Shown one piece after another: positions 28,872 to 36,075 of a stretch of 36,075 nt of DNA (within the stretch, counting starts at the first letter, position 1; each line of letters begins with the position of its first letter). This stretch comes from Bradyrhizobium sp. Leo170. Lineage in GTDB: Bacteria; Pseudomonadota; Alphaproteobacteria; Rhizobiales; Xanthobacteraceae. The translations under genes were made by a program, and so were the position numbers. The notes under the pieces were generated by a model that had not been told where the DNA came from, ran no database searches, and was given only the letters and a program-made list of their open reading frames with translations. The stretch lies in the NCBI RefSeq assembly GCF_004296405.1, contig NZ_PSRR01000050.1, positions 1-36,075 on the forward strand, given 5' to 3'.

Positions 28872-30821
28872 TCAGGCCAGGCAGCGGAACAGCACCGCCG
28901 GATCGCGCATCGGATCAATCCGCACCCGGATGCCGCCCCAGTCGAGTGCGTAGCGTTCGCCGGTGATGAGGTTCTCGACCGCGGAGACATGGCGGCGCTC
29001 GTCGCCGGCACCTAGCTGGACGTCGCCGAGCGGCAGCCAGACTTCATGGGCGTCGCGCGACAGTGCAATCGCGACCGCAACCGTGTTGCTCCCATCGACG
29101 GCTTCCTTGACGAACCCGATCACATTGCTGTCCTCGATGGGCAGGAAACGCAGATTGCTGGTCTGCTGCAGCGCTGCGTTGGCGCGGCGCGCCAGGTTGA
29201 GGTCGCGGATATAGGGCTTGATGTTGCCGGGCTGGTCCCAGTCACGCACCTTGATCTCGTATTTCTCGGAATCGAGATATTCCTCCCGCCCGGGGATCGG
29301 CACGTGCTCCAGCAATTCGAAGCCGTTGTAGATGCCGTAGGTGCCGGACAGCGTCGCCGCCAGCGCCACGCGGGACTTGAACATCCAGGGCTCGCCGCCC
29401 TGCAGATGGAAGGGCAGGATGTCGGGCGTGTTGACGAAGAAGTTCGGCCGGTAGAAGTCGTGTTCGGGATAGCCGGTGAGCTCGATCAGGTATTGCTCCA
29501 GCTCCCAGCGCTGGGTGCGCCAGGTGAAGTAGGTGTAGGACTGGGTGAAGCCGAGTTTTGCCAAACCCTTCATCAGCTTCGGCCGCGTGAAGGCCTCGGC
29601 AAGAAAGATCACGTCGGGATGGTGCAACTGCACCTGGTGGATCAGCCATTCCCAGAACGGGAACGGCTTGGTGTGGGGATTGTCGACGCGGAAGATCTTC
29701 ACGCCCTGGTCGACCCAGAACAGGATCACGTCCCGCAGCGCGTTCCACAGCGAGCCTGAATCCTCACAGCCGAAATCCGGGTTGACGATGTCCTCATATT
29801 TCTTCGGCGGATTCTCCGCATAGCGCATCGAACCGTCGGGGCGCTTCTTGAACCATTGCGGATGTTCCTTCAGCCAGGGATGGTCCAGCGAACATTGCAC
29901 CGCGAAGTCGAGCGCGACTTCCATGTTGTGCTCTTTGCACGCCAGCACGAAGGCGCGGAAATCCTGCAGCGTCCCCAATTCCGGATGGATGGCGTCATGA
30001 CCGCCTTCGGCCGAGCCGATCGCGTAAGGGCTGCCGGGATCGCCGTCCTTGGCGGTCACGGCATTGTTGCGTCCCTTGCGGTTGATCTTGCCGATCGGGT
30101 GGATCGGCGTGAAGTAGACGACGTCGAACCCCATCGCCGCGATGTCGGGCAACCGATCGATGCAGTCGCGGAAGGTGCCGTGCTGGCCGGCCACCTTGCC
30201 CTGGCTGCGTGGAACCATCTCATACCAGGAGCCGAAGCGTGCCCGCGGCCGGTTGGCGACGAACGGGAAAAGCTGTGAGCGCGTCAGGTCGGGCCGCGAC
30301 TGGCTTTCGGCCATCGCGTCCTGCAATTCGGGTGTGAGCAGCGGCGCCGGATCGCCGGTCTGGAGGTAGGTCTCGCACTGCTTGAGGATGACGGCCGCAG
30401 CCGCTCGTCCGCCGGCCTGCGCCTTGGTCAGCATGCCCGCGCCTTCGATGGCATCGAGTGTCACATCAGTGCCGGCCTTCTGCTTCAGCTCAAAGCCGTG
30501 GCGCCAGGTGGCGAATTCGTCGGTCCAGGCCTCGATCGCATAGAAATAGCGGCCGGGTGTGTCGGGGACGAAGGAGCCAAACCAGCGGTCGTTGCCATGC
30601 GTGGTCATCGGCTCGCGCCGCCACTCGTGGTCGAGCTCGCCGCGCCAGATCAGTTCGGCGGCAACGATATCATGCCCGTCGCGGTAGACGTCGGCCCAGA
30701 CCTCCACGCGCTCCCCCGCGATGCGTTTCACGGGGAAACGGCCGCCGTCGATCAGCGGATAGACGTCTTCGATATGAAAAGTGCCGGCGGCACTCTCGAC
30801 AGTTTGAGCAGTTTTGTTCAC
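28872..30821 (-). CDS. glgE: GlgE, alpha-1,4-glucan:maltose-1-phosphate maltosyltransferase
   Basis: A GH13_3 enzyme that elongates alpha-glucan with maltose 1-phosphate. It has an N-terminal beta-sandwich starting [19 protein letters not shown], then the barrel with [53 protein letters not shown] (nucleophile Asp380) and [13 protein letters not shown] (acid/base Glu). The GTG at 30821 is chosen because family similarity begins just after it and a possible promoter -35 lies between it and the ATG at 30908. That ATG would add 29 residues that look unrelated. It is the first gene of the minus-strand glucan/trehalose operon and diverges from malQ. Confidence 0.9.
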   Translation of the reverse strand: MNKTAQTVESAAGTFHIEDVYPLIDGGRFPVKRIAGERVEVWADVYRDGHDIVAAELIWRGELDHEWRREPMTTHGNDRWFGSFVPDTPGRYFYAIEAWTDEFATWRHGFELKQKAGTDVTLDAIEGAGMLTKAQAGGRAAAAVILKQCETYLQTGDPAPLLTPELQDAMAESQSRPDLTRSQLFPFVANRPRARFGSWYEMVPRSQGKVAGQHGTFRDCIDRLPDIAAMGFDVVYFTPIHPIGKINRKGRNNAVTAKDGDPGSPYAIGSAEGGHDAIHPELGTLQDFRAFVLACKEHNMEVALDFAVQCSLDHPWLKEHPQWFKKRPDGSMRYAENPPKKYEDIVNPDFGCEDSGSLWNALRDVILFWVDQGVKIFRVDNPHTKPFPFWEWLIHQVQLHHPDVIFLAEAFTRPKLMKGLAKLGFTQSYTYFTWRTQRWELEQYLIELTGYPEHDFYRPNFFVNTPDILPFHLQGGEPWMFKSRVALAATLSGTYGIYNGFELLEHVPIPGREEYLDSEKYEIKVRDWDQPGNIKPYIRDLNLARRANAALQQTSNLRFLPIEDSNVIGFVKEAVDGSNTVAVAIALSRDAHEVWLPLGDVQLGAGDERRHVSAVENLITGERYALDWGGIRVRIDPMRDPAVLFRCLA

Positions 30822-30910
30822 GGTGATGCCGCCATTGACAAGGAAATGACGCCCCCGTTGCGTGAAGGATACGCTCCGGACTGATATAGAAAGCCGCTCA
30901 TGGGACATTG

Positions 30911-30943
30911 GTTCCCATGGAACGGCTGGGAGAACAGCGAGTT
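30911..30943. promoter_or_regulatory. Back-to-back GGAAC elements between glgE and malQ
   Basis: GTTCCCATGGAAC (30911-30923) is a perfect inverted repeat made of two GGAAC boxes facing outwards. To the right, GGAAC-N16-AGTT (30919-30943) is one mismatch from the EcfG consensus, 80 bp before the malQ ATG. To the left, the minus-strand GGAAC is followed after 16 bases by GCTT, a weaker fit. It is probably a divergent stress promoter pair for the two glucan operons. Confidence 0.45.
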
Positions 30944-31022
30944 AAACATCATCTATCCCCTTCCTGCATCTACATAATTTCGTGACCCGCGCTTGCCGGG
31001 TTGCGTGCAAAGCGCGTGCCGA

Positions 31023-32975
31023 ATGGACCCCTACGCCAAAGCCAGAAACCTCGGAATTACGACCGAATATATCGACGGTCAGGGCCACCGCCGTGTGACA
31101 GACGCGGCTGCGTTGAAAACGATCCTCGACGCCTTGCCGCCGCGCGAGCCGCGCCGGTGGATCGAACAGCCTGTTGTCGTGCGGCGCGGTCGCCCCGCGC
31201 CATCGGAGCTTTCGATGGACGCCAAGTTGCCGGTCGGATGGACGATTTCCGCCGGTGGCAAAATGATGGCGAAGGGTGAGGCGGGCGACCGGACGATATC
31301 CTGGCCGCAGGATCTGCCGGTCGGGGTGTACCAGCTCCGCCTGAACGACGCTGCCGAATCCACCGAAGAGCTGCCGCTGATTGTCGCACCGGAACGCGCC
31401 TTTGGCGGCGATTTCGCCCGCTGCTGGCTGCTCGCGGTTCAGCTCTACAGCGTGCGTTCCGCGCGCAATTGGGGAATGGGCGATTTCACCGACCTGCGGG
31501 GCTTGATCGAACTCGCCCATCAATTGGGTGCCGGTGGTGTCGGACTTAACCCGCTGCATGCGCTGTTCGATGACCGCCCCAGTGATTGTAGCCCCTATTC
31601 GCCGAACAGCCGGCTGTTCCTCAACGCGCTCTATGTCGACGTTGAGAAGCTGCCGGAATTCCGCGCCGACCCCAGCGCGAAGGACAAGCTCGCACAACTG
31701 CGCGCCGGGGACATCGTCGACTATCGTGCGGTTGCGGCGTCAAAATGGCAGGCGCTGCGCTCGGCATTTGCCAACTTCAAGGCAAGCCCGACACTCGAGC
31801 GCCGGCAGGACTTCGAACGCTTCAGGACCGAGCGCGGGCCGCTATTGTCGCGCTTCGCCTGTTTCGAGGTTTTGCGGAAAAAGTTCAATCAGCCCTGGTG
31901 GGAATGGCCGGAGGAATGGCGGCGGCCGGACGACGGCAAGTGCAGCCGCCTGCGCAAGGGCGCCGATTTCGGCGAGATTGAGTTCGTCGAATTCGTGCAA
32001 TGGAACGCTGACCGGCAGCTTGCGGCATGCAAGGCGCTGGCGCACCAGCTCGGCATGAAGGTCGGGCTTTATCTCGATGTCGCCGTCGGCGTGCAGTCCG
32101 ACGGTTTCGATGCCTGGAACGAGCAGGGGGCGATCTCGCGCCTGCTCGGCGTCGGCGCGCCGCCGGACCCGCTCAACACCGCCGGGCAGGATTGGGGACT
32201 TGCCGGCTTCAACGCCGCCGGCCTCGAAATGCGTTCCTTCGAGCCGTATCGGCAAATGCTGCGCGCCTCGATGCGCCATGCCGGCGCGATCAGGCTCGAC
32301 CATGTGCTCGGCTTGAAGCGGCTTTATCTGGTGCCGCAAGGCTTCGGCCCGGAGAACGGCGCTTATGTGCAGATGCCGTTCGAGGCGCTGCTCGCCGCGA
32401 CCGCGCAGGAGAGCGTGGCGCATCGCTGCGTCGTGATCGGCGAGGATCTCGGCACCGTGCCGGAAGGTTTTCGCGAGCAGATGAACGACTGGGGCATCTG
32501 GTCCTATCTGGTGATGATGTTCGAGCGCGACGACAGCGGGGCGTTTCGCGGCATCGACCGTTACGCCGCCAATGCGCTCGTCACCTTCAACACCCATGAT
32601 CTTGCGACCTATGCTGGCTGGCGCTCGTTCAGCGATTTGAAGCTGAAGCGTTCGCTCGGGATCGATCCGGGCGAAAGCGACGAGGCGCGCTGGCGTGCCC
32701 TGGGCATGCTGGACGAGCTGCTGCGCCGGAACGGCGTCGACCGCCATGATCTTTATTCGGTGGCCGCTTTCCTCTCCCGGACCCGGTCCCGCCTGCTGAC
32801 GATCTCGCTGGAGGATTTGCTCGGCCTGGTTGACCAGCCCAACATTCCCGGCACCGTCGACGAACATCCGAACTGGCGGCGGCGGCTGCCGGTGTCGATC
32901 GAGCACATCGCCTCCGCCATCGATGTCGAAGCGCTGAAGAACGCCACCCGCGAGCGGTCGTCCACATCAACTTAA
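31023..32975 (+). CDS. malQ: MalQ, 4-alpha-glucanotransferase (amylomaltase)
   Basis: A 650-residue GH77 disproportionating enzyme that transfers malto-oligosaccharide chains and releases glucose. The start is the ATG at 31023 (MDPYAKARNLGI); an open frame from 30993 has no support. The barrel begins at about residue 135 with AVQLYSVRSARNWGMGDFTD. Catalytic motifs: LYLDVAVGVQSDGFDAW, IRLDHVLGLKRLYLVPQG (nucleophile), CVVIGEDLGTVPEGF (acid/base) and FNTHDLATYAGW (third Asp). The N-terminal 130 residues are the extended domain of long proteobacterial MalQ. It is followed after 18 bp by the GH15 gene and is divergent from glgE. Confidence 0.95.
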   Translation: MDPYAKARNLGITTEYIDGQGHRRVTDAAALKTILDALPPREPRRWIEQPVVVRRGRPAPSELSMDAKLPVGWTISAGGKMMAKGEAGDRTISWPQDLPVGVYQLRLNDAAESTEELPLIVAPERAFGGDFARCWLLAVQLYSVRSARNWGMGDFTDLRGLIELAHQLGAGGVGLNPLHALFDDRPSDCSPYSPNSRLFLNALYVDVEKLPEFRADPSAKDKLAQLRAGDIVDYRAVAASKWQALRSAFANFKASPTLERRQDFERFRTERGPLLSRFACFEVLRKKFNQPWWEWPEEWRRPDDGKCSRLRKGADFGEIEFVEFVQWNADRQLAACKALAHQLGMKVGLYLDVAVGVQSDGFDAWNEQGAISRLLGVGAPPDPLNTAGQDWGLAGFNAAGLEMRSFEPYRQMLRASMRHAGAIRLDHVLGLKRLYLVPQGFGPENGAYVQMPFEALLAATAQESVAHRCVVIGEDLGTVPEGFREQMNDWGIWSYLVMMFERDDSGAFRGIDRYAANALVTFNTHDLATYAGWRSFSDLKLKRSLGIDPGESDEARWRALGMLDELLRRNGVDRHDLYSVAAFLSRTRSRLLTISLEDLLGLVDQPNIPGTVDEHPNWRRRLPVSIEHIASAIDVEALKNATRERSSTST

Positions 32976-32993
32976 GAGGGAGCAGTCGCCACC

Positions 32994-34799
32994 GTGTCTT
33001 GCAGGATCGAAGATTACGGACTGATCGGCGACTGCGAGACGGCGGCACTCGTCGGTCGTGACGGGTCGATCGACTGGCTGTGCTGGCCCGCCTTCGATTG
33101 CGACGCCTGTTTCGCCGCACTGCTCGGCAGCAACAGGCATGGCCGTTGGCTGATCGCGCCGGCCGAGGCCATCATCCAGACCTCCCGCCGTTACCGCGAC
33201 AACACCCTGATCCTGGAGACGCGGTTCGAGACGGCAAGCGGTGTCGTCGAGCTGATCGACTTCATGCCGCCGCGCGGCAAGGCTTCCGACGTCGTGCGGC
33301 TGGTGCGCGGCGTGAAGGGGTGCGTCAAGCTGCAGATGGAGCTGATCATCCGTTTCGGATTGGGCACTGATATTCCCTGGGTCAAGAAGAGCGAGGACGG
33401 ATCGGCGCTGCTGGCGATCGCCGGGCAGGACATGATCGTGCTCCGCTCGCCGGTCCAGACCCGCGGACAGAACATGACCACGGTGGCCGAATTCACGGTC
33501 GGCGAAGGCGAGACCGTGCCTTTCGTGATGACCTATGGACCCTCGCATCTGCCGGTTCCGGGGCCGATCGATCCCGCGCAGGCCTTGCAGGACACCGAGG
33601 CGTTCTGGACTGAATGGTCGAACCGCTGCACCTATGAGGGGTTTGCCCGCAACCTCGTGCTGCGCTCGCTGATCACGCTGAAGGCGCTGACCTTCGCGCC
33701 GACCGGCGGCATCGTTGCGGCGCCCACGACCTCGCTGCCGGAGAAACTCGGCGGCCAGCGCAACTGGGACTACCGCTATTGCTGGCTGCGGGACGCGACC
33801 TTCACGCTGCTGGCGCTGATGAACTCGGGCTATACCGAGGAAGCGCTCGCCTGGCACAATTGGCTGTTGCGCGCCGCGGCGGGATCGCCGGCCAACATGC
33901 AGATCATGTACGGCATCATGGGCCAGCGGCGGCTTCTGGAATGGGAAGCGCTCTGGCTGCCCGGCTATGAGGGCGCGCAGCCGGTTCGTATCGGCAATGC
34001 GGCGCATGCGCAGTTGCAGCTCGACGTCTATGGCGAGTTGATCGACGCCTTCCATCAGTCGCGCGTGGCGAAGCTGCAGCTCGACGAGCGGAGCTGGTCG
34101 CTGGAATGCACCGTGCTCGAACACCTTGCGGAAGAGTGGGACCGGCCGGACAACGGCATCTGGGAGCGTCGCGGCGAGGGCAGGCACTATGTCTTCTCAA
34201 AAGTGATGACCTGGGTCGCCTTCGACCGCGGCATCAAGAGCGTCGCACAATTCGGCCTCAAGGCGCCGCTCGACAAATGGCTGGTGCTGCGCGAGACCAT
34301 CCACCGCGACGTCTGTGCCAAAGGATTCGACATCGAGCTCAATTCGTTCGTCGAATCCTATGGTTCGAAACTGCTGGACGCCAGCGTCCTGCTACTGCCG
34401 GCGGTTGGGTTCCTGCCGCCGAACGATCCGCGGATCCTCGGCACGCTGGCGGCGACCGAGCAATACCTGATCCGCGACGGCTTCGTGATGCGGCACGATC
34501 CGCGCGAAGTCTCCGACGAGAAGCAGCCGATCGAAGGCGCCTTCCTTGCCTGCACGCTTTGGCTCGCCGATGCCTATGTGCTCGCGGGCGAGGTCGGGAA
34601 GGCCCAAACGCTGTTCGATCGCGTCATCGCGATCGCCAATGACCTCGGCCTGCTGGCCGAAGAGTTCGACGCCATCGCCGGCCGCCAGACCGGCAATTTC
34701 CCGCAGGCGCTGACCCATATCGCGCTGATCAACACCGCGCACAATCTGAGCGACGCCAAGCGGGCGGCGGAGAAACCGGCCGTGCAGCGGTCGAAATAG
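32994..34799 (+). CDS. Glycoside hydrolase family 15 protein (glucoamylase / trehalase-like)
   Basis: A 601-residue protein that starts with GTG at 32994 (translated from the family-typical SCRIEDYGLIGDCETAALVG). The N-terminal beta-sandwich (about 1-230) leads into an (alpha/alpha)6 barrel with NWDYRYCWLRDATFTLLAL, PDNGIWERRGEGRHYVFSK (candidate general acid Glu) and LPAVGFLPPNDPRILGT. GH15 members cut terminal glucose from alpha-glucans; some relatives hydrolyse trehalose, so the substrate is uncertain. No signal peptide: it is cytoplasmic, fitting turnover of intracellular glucan beside MalQ. The AAGAGGGAG ribosome binding site lies rather far upstream. Confidence 0.92.
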   Translation: MSCRIEDYGLIGDCETAALVGRDGSIDWLCWPAFDCDACFAALLGSNRHGRWLIAPAEAIIQTSRRYRDNTLILETRFETASGVVELIDFMPPRGKASDVVRLVRGVKGCVKLQMELIIRFGLGTDIPWVKKSEDGSALLAIAGQDMIVLRSPVQTRGQNMTTVAEFTVGEGETVPFVMTYGPSHLPVPGPIDPAQALQDTEAFWTEWSNRCTYEGFARNLVLRSLITLKALTFAPTGGIVAAPTTSLPEKLGGQRNWDYRYCWLRDATFTLLALMNSGYTEEALAWHNWLLRAAAGSPANMQIMYGIMGQRRLLEWEALWLPGYEGAQPVRIGNAAHAQLQLDVYGELIDAFHQSRVAKLQLDERSWSLECTVLEHLAEEWDRPDNGIWERRGEGRHYVFSKVMTWVAFDRGIKSVAQFGLKAPLDKWLVLRETIHRDVCAKGFDIELNSFVESYGSKLLDASVLLLPAVGFLPPNDPRILGTLAATEQYLIRDGFVMRHDPREVSDEKQPIEGAFLACTLWLADAYVLAGEVGKAQTLFDRVIAIANDLGLLAEEFDAIAGRQTGNFPQALTHIALINTAHNLSDAKRAAEKPAVQRSK

Positions 34800-34862
34800 G
34801 CTGCCGCCTGGGCCTCCCGCGACGGAACCCGCGGGCTCGACGATCATTGTTGCAAATATCCA

Positions 34863-34898
34863 GATCATGATCCGATTGAACGAAATCGGATCATGATC
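34863..34898. repeat. Perfect 15-bp inverted repeat
   Basis: GATCATGATCCGATT (34863-34877) and AATCGGATCATGATC (34884-34898) form a perfect stem with a 6-nt loop, about 60 bp after the GH15 stop. It may terminate or stabilise the malQ-GH15 transcript; no T-run follows. Confidence 0.7.
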
Positions 34899-34912
34899 TC
34901 ATCTCTTTGTTT

Positions 34913-34961
34913 GAGCACGATCTTTTCGGAAAACCGGTTTCCACTTTTCCGGATCATGCTC
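34913..34961. repeat. Bradyrhizobiaceae-type GAGCATGATC...GATCATGCTC repeat
   Basis: A 49-bp element starting GAGCACGATCTTTTCGG and ending CCGGATCATGCTC, with the inner palindrome AAACCGGTTT. As I recall, very similar elements are scattered in Bradyrhizobium and Rhodopseudomonas genomes. It ends five bases before the ribosome binding site of the L,D-transpeptidase gene. The terminal half-site GATCATG is shared with the neighbouring palindrome at 34863. Confidence 0.75.
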
Positions 34962-34978
34962 TGGTTGGAGGATCGGCA

Positions 34979-35974
34979 ATGGCTCGCCTGTTCGCCGCAG
35001 CGTTGTTTGCGTGCTGGCTGTCAGGGCCGGCGTTCGCTGCCGGCCTCGATGTGGCCGCGATCAACAATGCCGGGTACCGGGCTCGCCCCGCGGCCGAGGA
35101 CAAGGCCGACGCGACAATCATCAAGGCCCAGGTGCTGCTCGAGCGCGCGCTGTTTTCGCCCGGAGAGATCGACGGCAAGTTCGCCGAGAATACGCGCAAG
35201 GCGCTGCAGGCGTTCGCGGAAGCCAAGGGCCTGACGTTTCAGAAGACGCTCACCCCGGAGATCTGGGCGAAGCTGAACGAGACCAATCAGGGCGACGTCA
35301 TCACGAGCTACACGATCTCCCAGAAGGATGTGAAAGGACCGTTTGTCAGGAGAATTCCCGCCAGGCTGGAGGCGATGAAATCGCTGCCGGCGCTCGGCTA
35401 CAAAAGCGCGCGCGAGGCGCTTGCGGAGAGATTCCACATGAGCGAGGGGCTGCTCGCCCAGCTCAATCCCGGCAAGAAGTTCGACCGGGCCGGCGAGACC
35501 ATTTTTGTCGTCAACGGTCGCGATCCCCGGCTCAAGCTGAGCGTGGCCCGGATCGAGGTCGACAAGTCGCGGCAGACCGTCAAGGCCTTCGACGGCGGCG
35601 GCGCGCTGGTTGCGTTCTTTCCGGCAACCGTCGGCAGCCAGGACAAGCCGACGCCGAGCGGCACGCTCAAGGTGATCTCGTCCGACGCCAATCCCTATTA
35701 CCGCTACAACCCGGCCTATAGGTTCAAGGGCGTGCACGCCAAGCGGCCGTTCATCATCAAGCCCGGCCCGAACAATCCGGTCGGATCATACTGGATCGGG
35801 CTTTCGGGCGAAGGTTACGGAATCCATGGTTCGCCCGAACCCTCGAAGATCAGCAAATCGGAATCCCATGGCTGCATCCGCCTGACCAATTGGGATGCCA
35901 CGCTGCTTGGTGCGAGCGTCAAGAAAGAGACGCCGGTGGATTTCGTCGAGGGCGCGGACAACAAGGAGAGCTGA
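34979..35974 (+). CDS. Exported L,D-transpeptidase (YkuD) with peptidoglycan-binding domain
   Basis: A 331-residue cell-wall enzyme. The start is the ATG at 34979 with GGAGGAT seven bases upstream. An N-terminal signal peptide (MARLFAAALFACWLSGPAFA, cut before AGLD) is followed by a PG-binding-1-like domain (about 35-95, LLERALFSPGEIDGKFAENT), a LysM-like middle (SAREALAERFHMSEGLLAQL), and a YkuD catalytic domain (about 180-325) with YGIHGSPEPSKI and SHGCIRLTNWDA, which holds the catalytic Cys. It would form L,D-cross-links or attach proteins to peptidoglycan in the periplasm. An unconnected single gene downstream of two palindromic repeats. Confidence 0.94.
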   Translation: MARLFAAALFACWLSGPAFAAGLDVAAINNAGYRARPAAEDKADATIIKAQVLLERALFSPGEIDGKFAENTRKALQAFAEAKGLTFQKTLTPEIWAKLNETNQGDVITSYTISQKDVKGPFVRRIPARLEAMKSLPALGYKSAREALAERFHMSEGLLAQLNPGKKFDRAGETIFVVNGRDPRLKLSVARIEVDKSRQTVKAFDGGGALVAFFPATVGSQDKPTPSGTLKVISSDANPYYRYNPAYRFKGVHAKRPFIIKPGPNNPVGSYWIGLSGEGYGIHGSPEPSKISKSESHGCIRLTNWDATLLGASVKKETPVDFVEGADNKES

Positions 35975-36014
35975 GCGGCGATTGCAACGACGGCGCCTCC
36001 ACAATTACGATGTC

Positions 36015-36035
36015 GTCCCGGGCTTGACCCGGGAC
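36015..36035. repeat. GTCCCGGG-CTTGA-CCCGGGAC palindrome
   Basis: A perfect 8-bp stem with a 5-nt loop, 40 bp after the L,D-transpeptidase stop. This 'cgtcccgggcttgacccgggac' type of element is widespread between genes in Bradyrhizobium by recollection. It may act as a transcription terminator. Confidence 0.7.
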
Positions 36036-36075
36036 CCATATGTGGACGGCCCCCGTGGCACAAGTGCTTTTGAGG

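Noticed and set aside
34824..34848. GGAAC-N16-CATT before the L,D-transpeptidase gene.
   Set aside because: One mismatch, but it lies over 130 bp and two palindromic repeats upstream; no support beyond the match.

Overview
The window looks like chromosome of a Bradyrhizobium-type alphaproteobacterium. The GC content is high, with long antisense open frames. The kdpFABCDE, LigD, DUF3309 and DUF6496 proteins are of rhizobial type. Several families of intergenic palindromes resemble those common in Bradyrhizobiaceae. This assignment is by recognition, not by a database search.

Layout. (1) Positions 44-3123, minus strand: a dihydrodipicolinate-synthase-like protein that lacks the Schiff-base lysine, and five small proteins of unknown function. 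(2) 3136-11869, plus strand: a regulatory region, three micro-proteins (the second is KdpF), kdpA, kdpB, a palindromic repeat, kdpC, and the sensor/regulator pair kdpD-kdpE. (3) 11938-16781: a lysine-rich DUF6496 protein, divergent ku and ligD (bacterial non-homologous end joining), a DUF3309 membrane peptide and a PHA-system protein. (4) 16792-30821, minus strand: a tightly packed operon glgE - treS/maltokinase - glgB - glgX - treZ - treY, with treY broken by a one-base frameshift. (5) 31023-34799, plus strand: malQ and a GH15 glucoamylase-like gene. (6) 34979-35974: an exported L,D-transpeptidase.

How it fits together. The region reads as a stress-survival block: high-affinity K+ uptake, double-strand-break repair, alpha-glucan/trehalose interconversion and cell-wall cross-linking. 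TreS-Mak and GlgE move trehalose into alpha-glucan, GlgB branches it, GlgX debranches it, and TreY/TreZ return glucan to trehalose, so the treY lesion would open that loop. Promoters of the general stress sigma factor EcfG type (GGAAC-N16-CGTT) can be read in front of the DUF3309 gene, in both directions between ku and ligD, and (weaker) in front of malQ.

The most interesting signals are: three copies of an 11-bp-spaced direct repeat (TATAAG-N5-TATAA) in front of kdp and in front of two transcription units of unknown small proteins, suggesting an extended KdpE regulon; the nested palindrome carrying face-to-face EcfG-like promoters between ku and ligD; the degenerate DapA paralogue; the micro-proteins flanking KdpF; and a hairpin that would hide the ribosome binding site of the DUF6496 gene. 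I found no CRISPR array, tRNA, rRNA, insertion sequence or phage gene.
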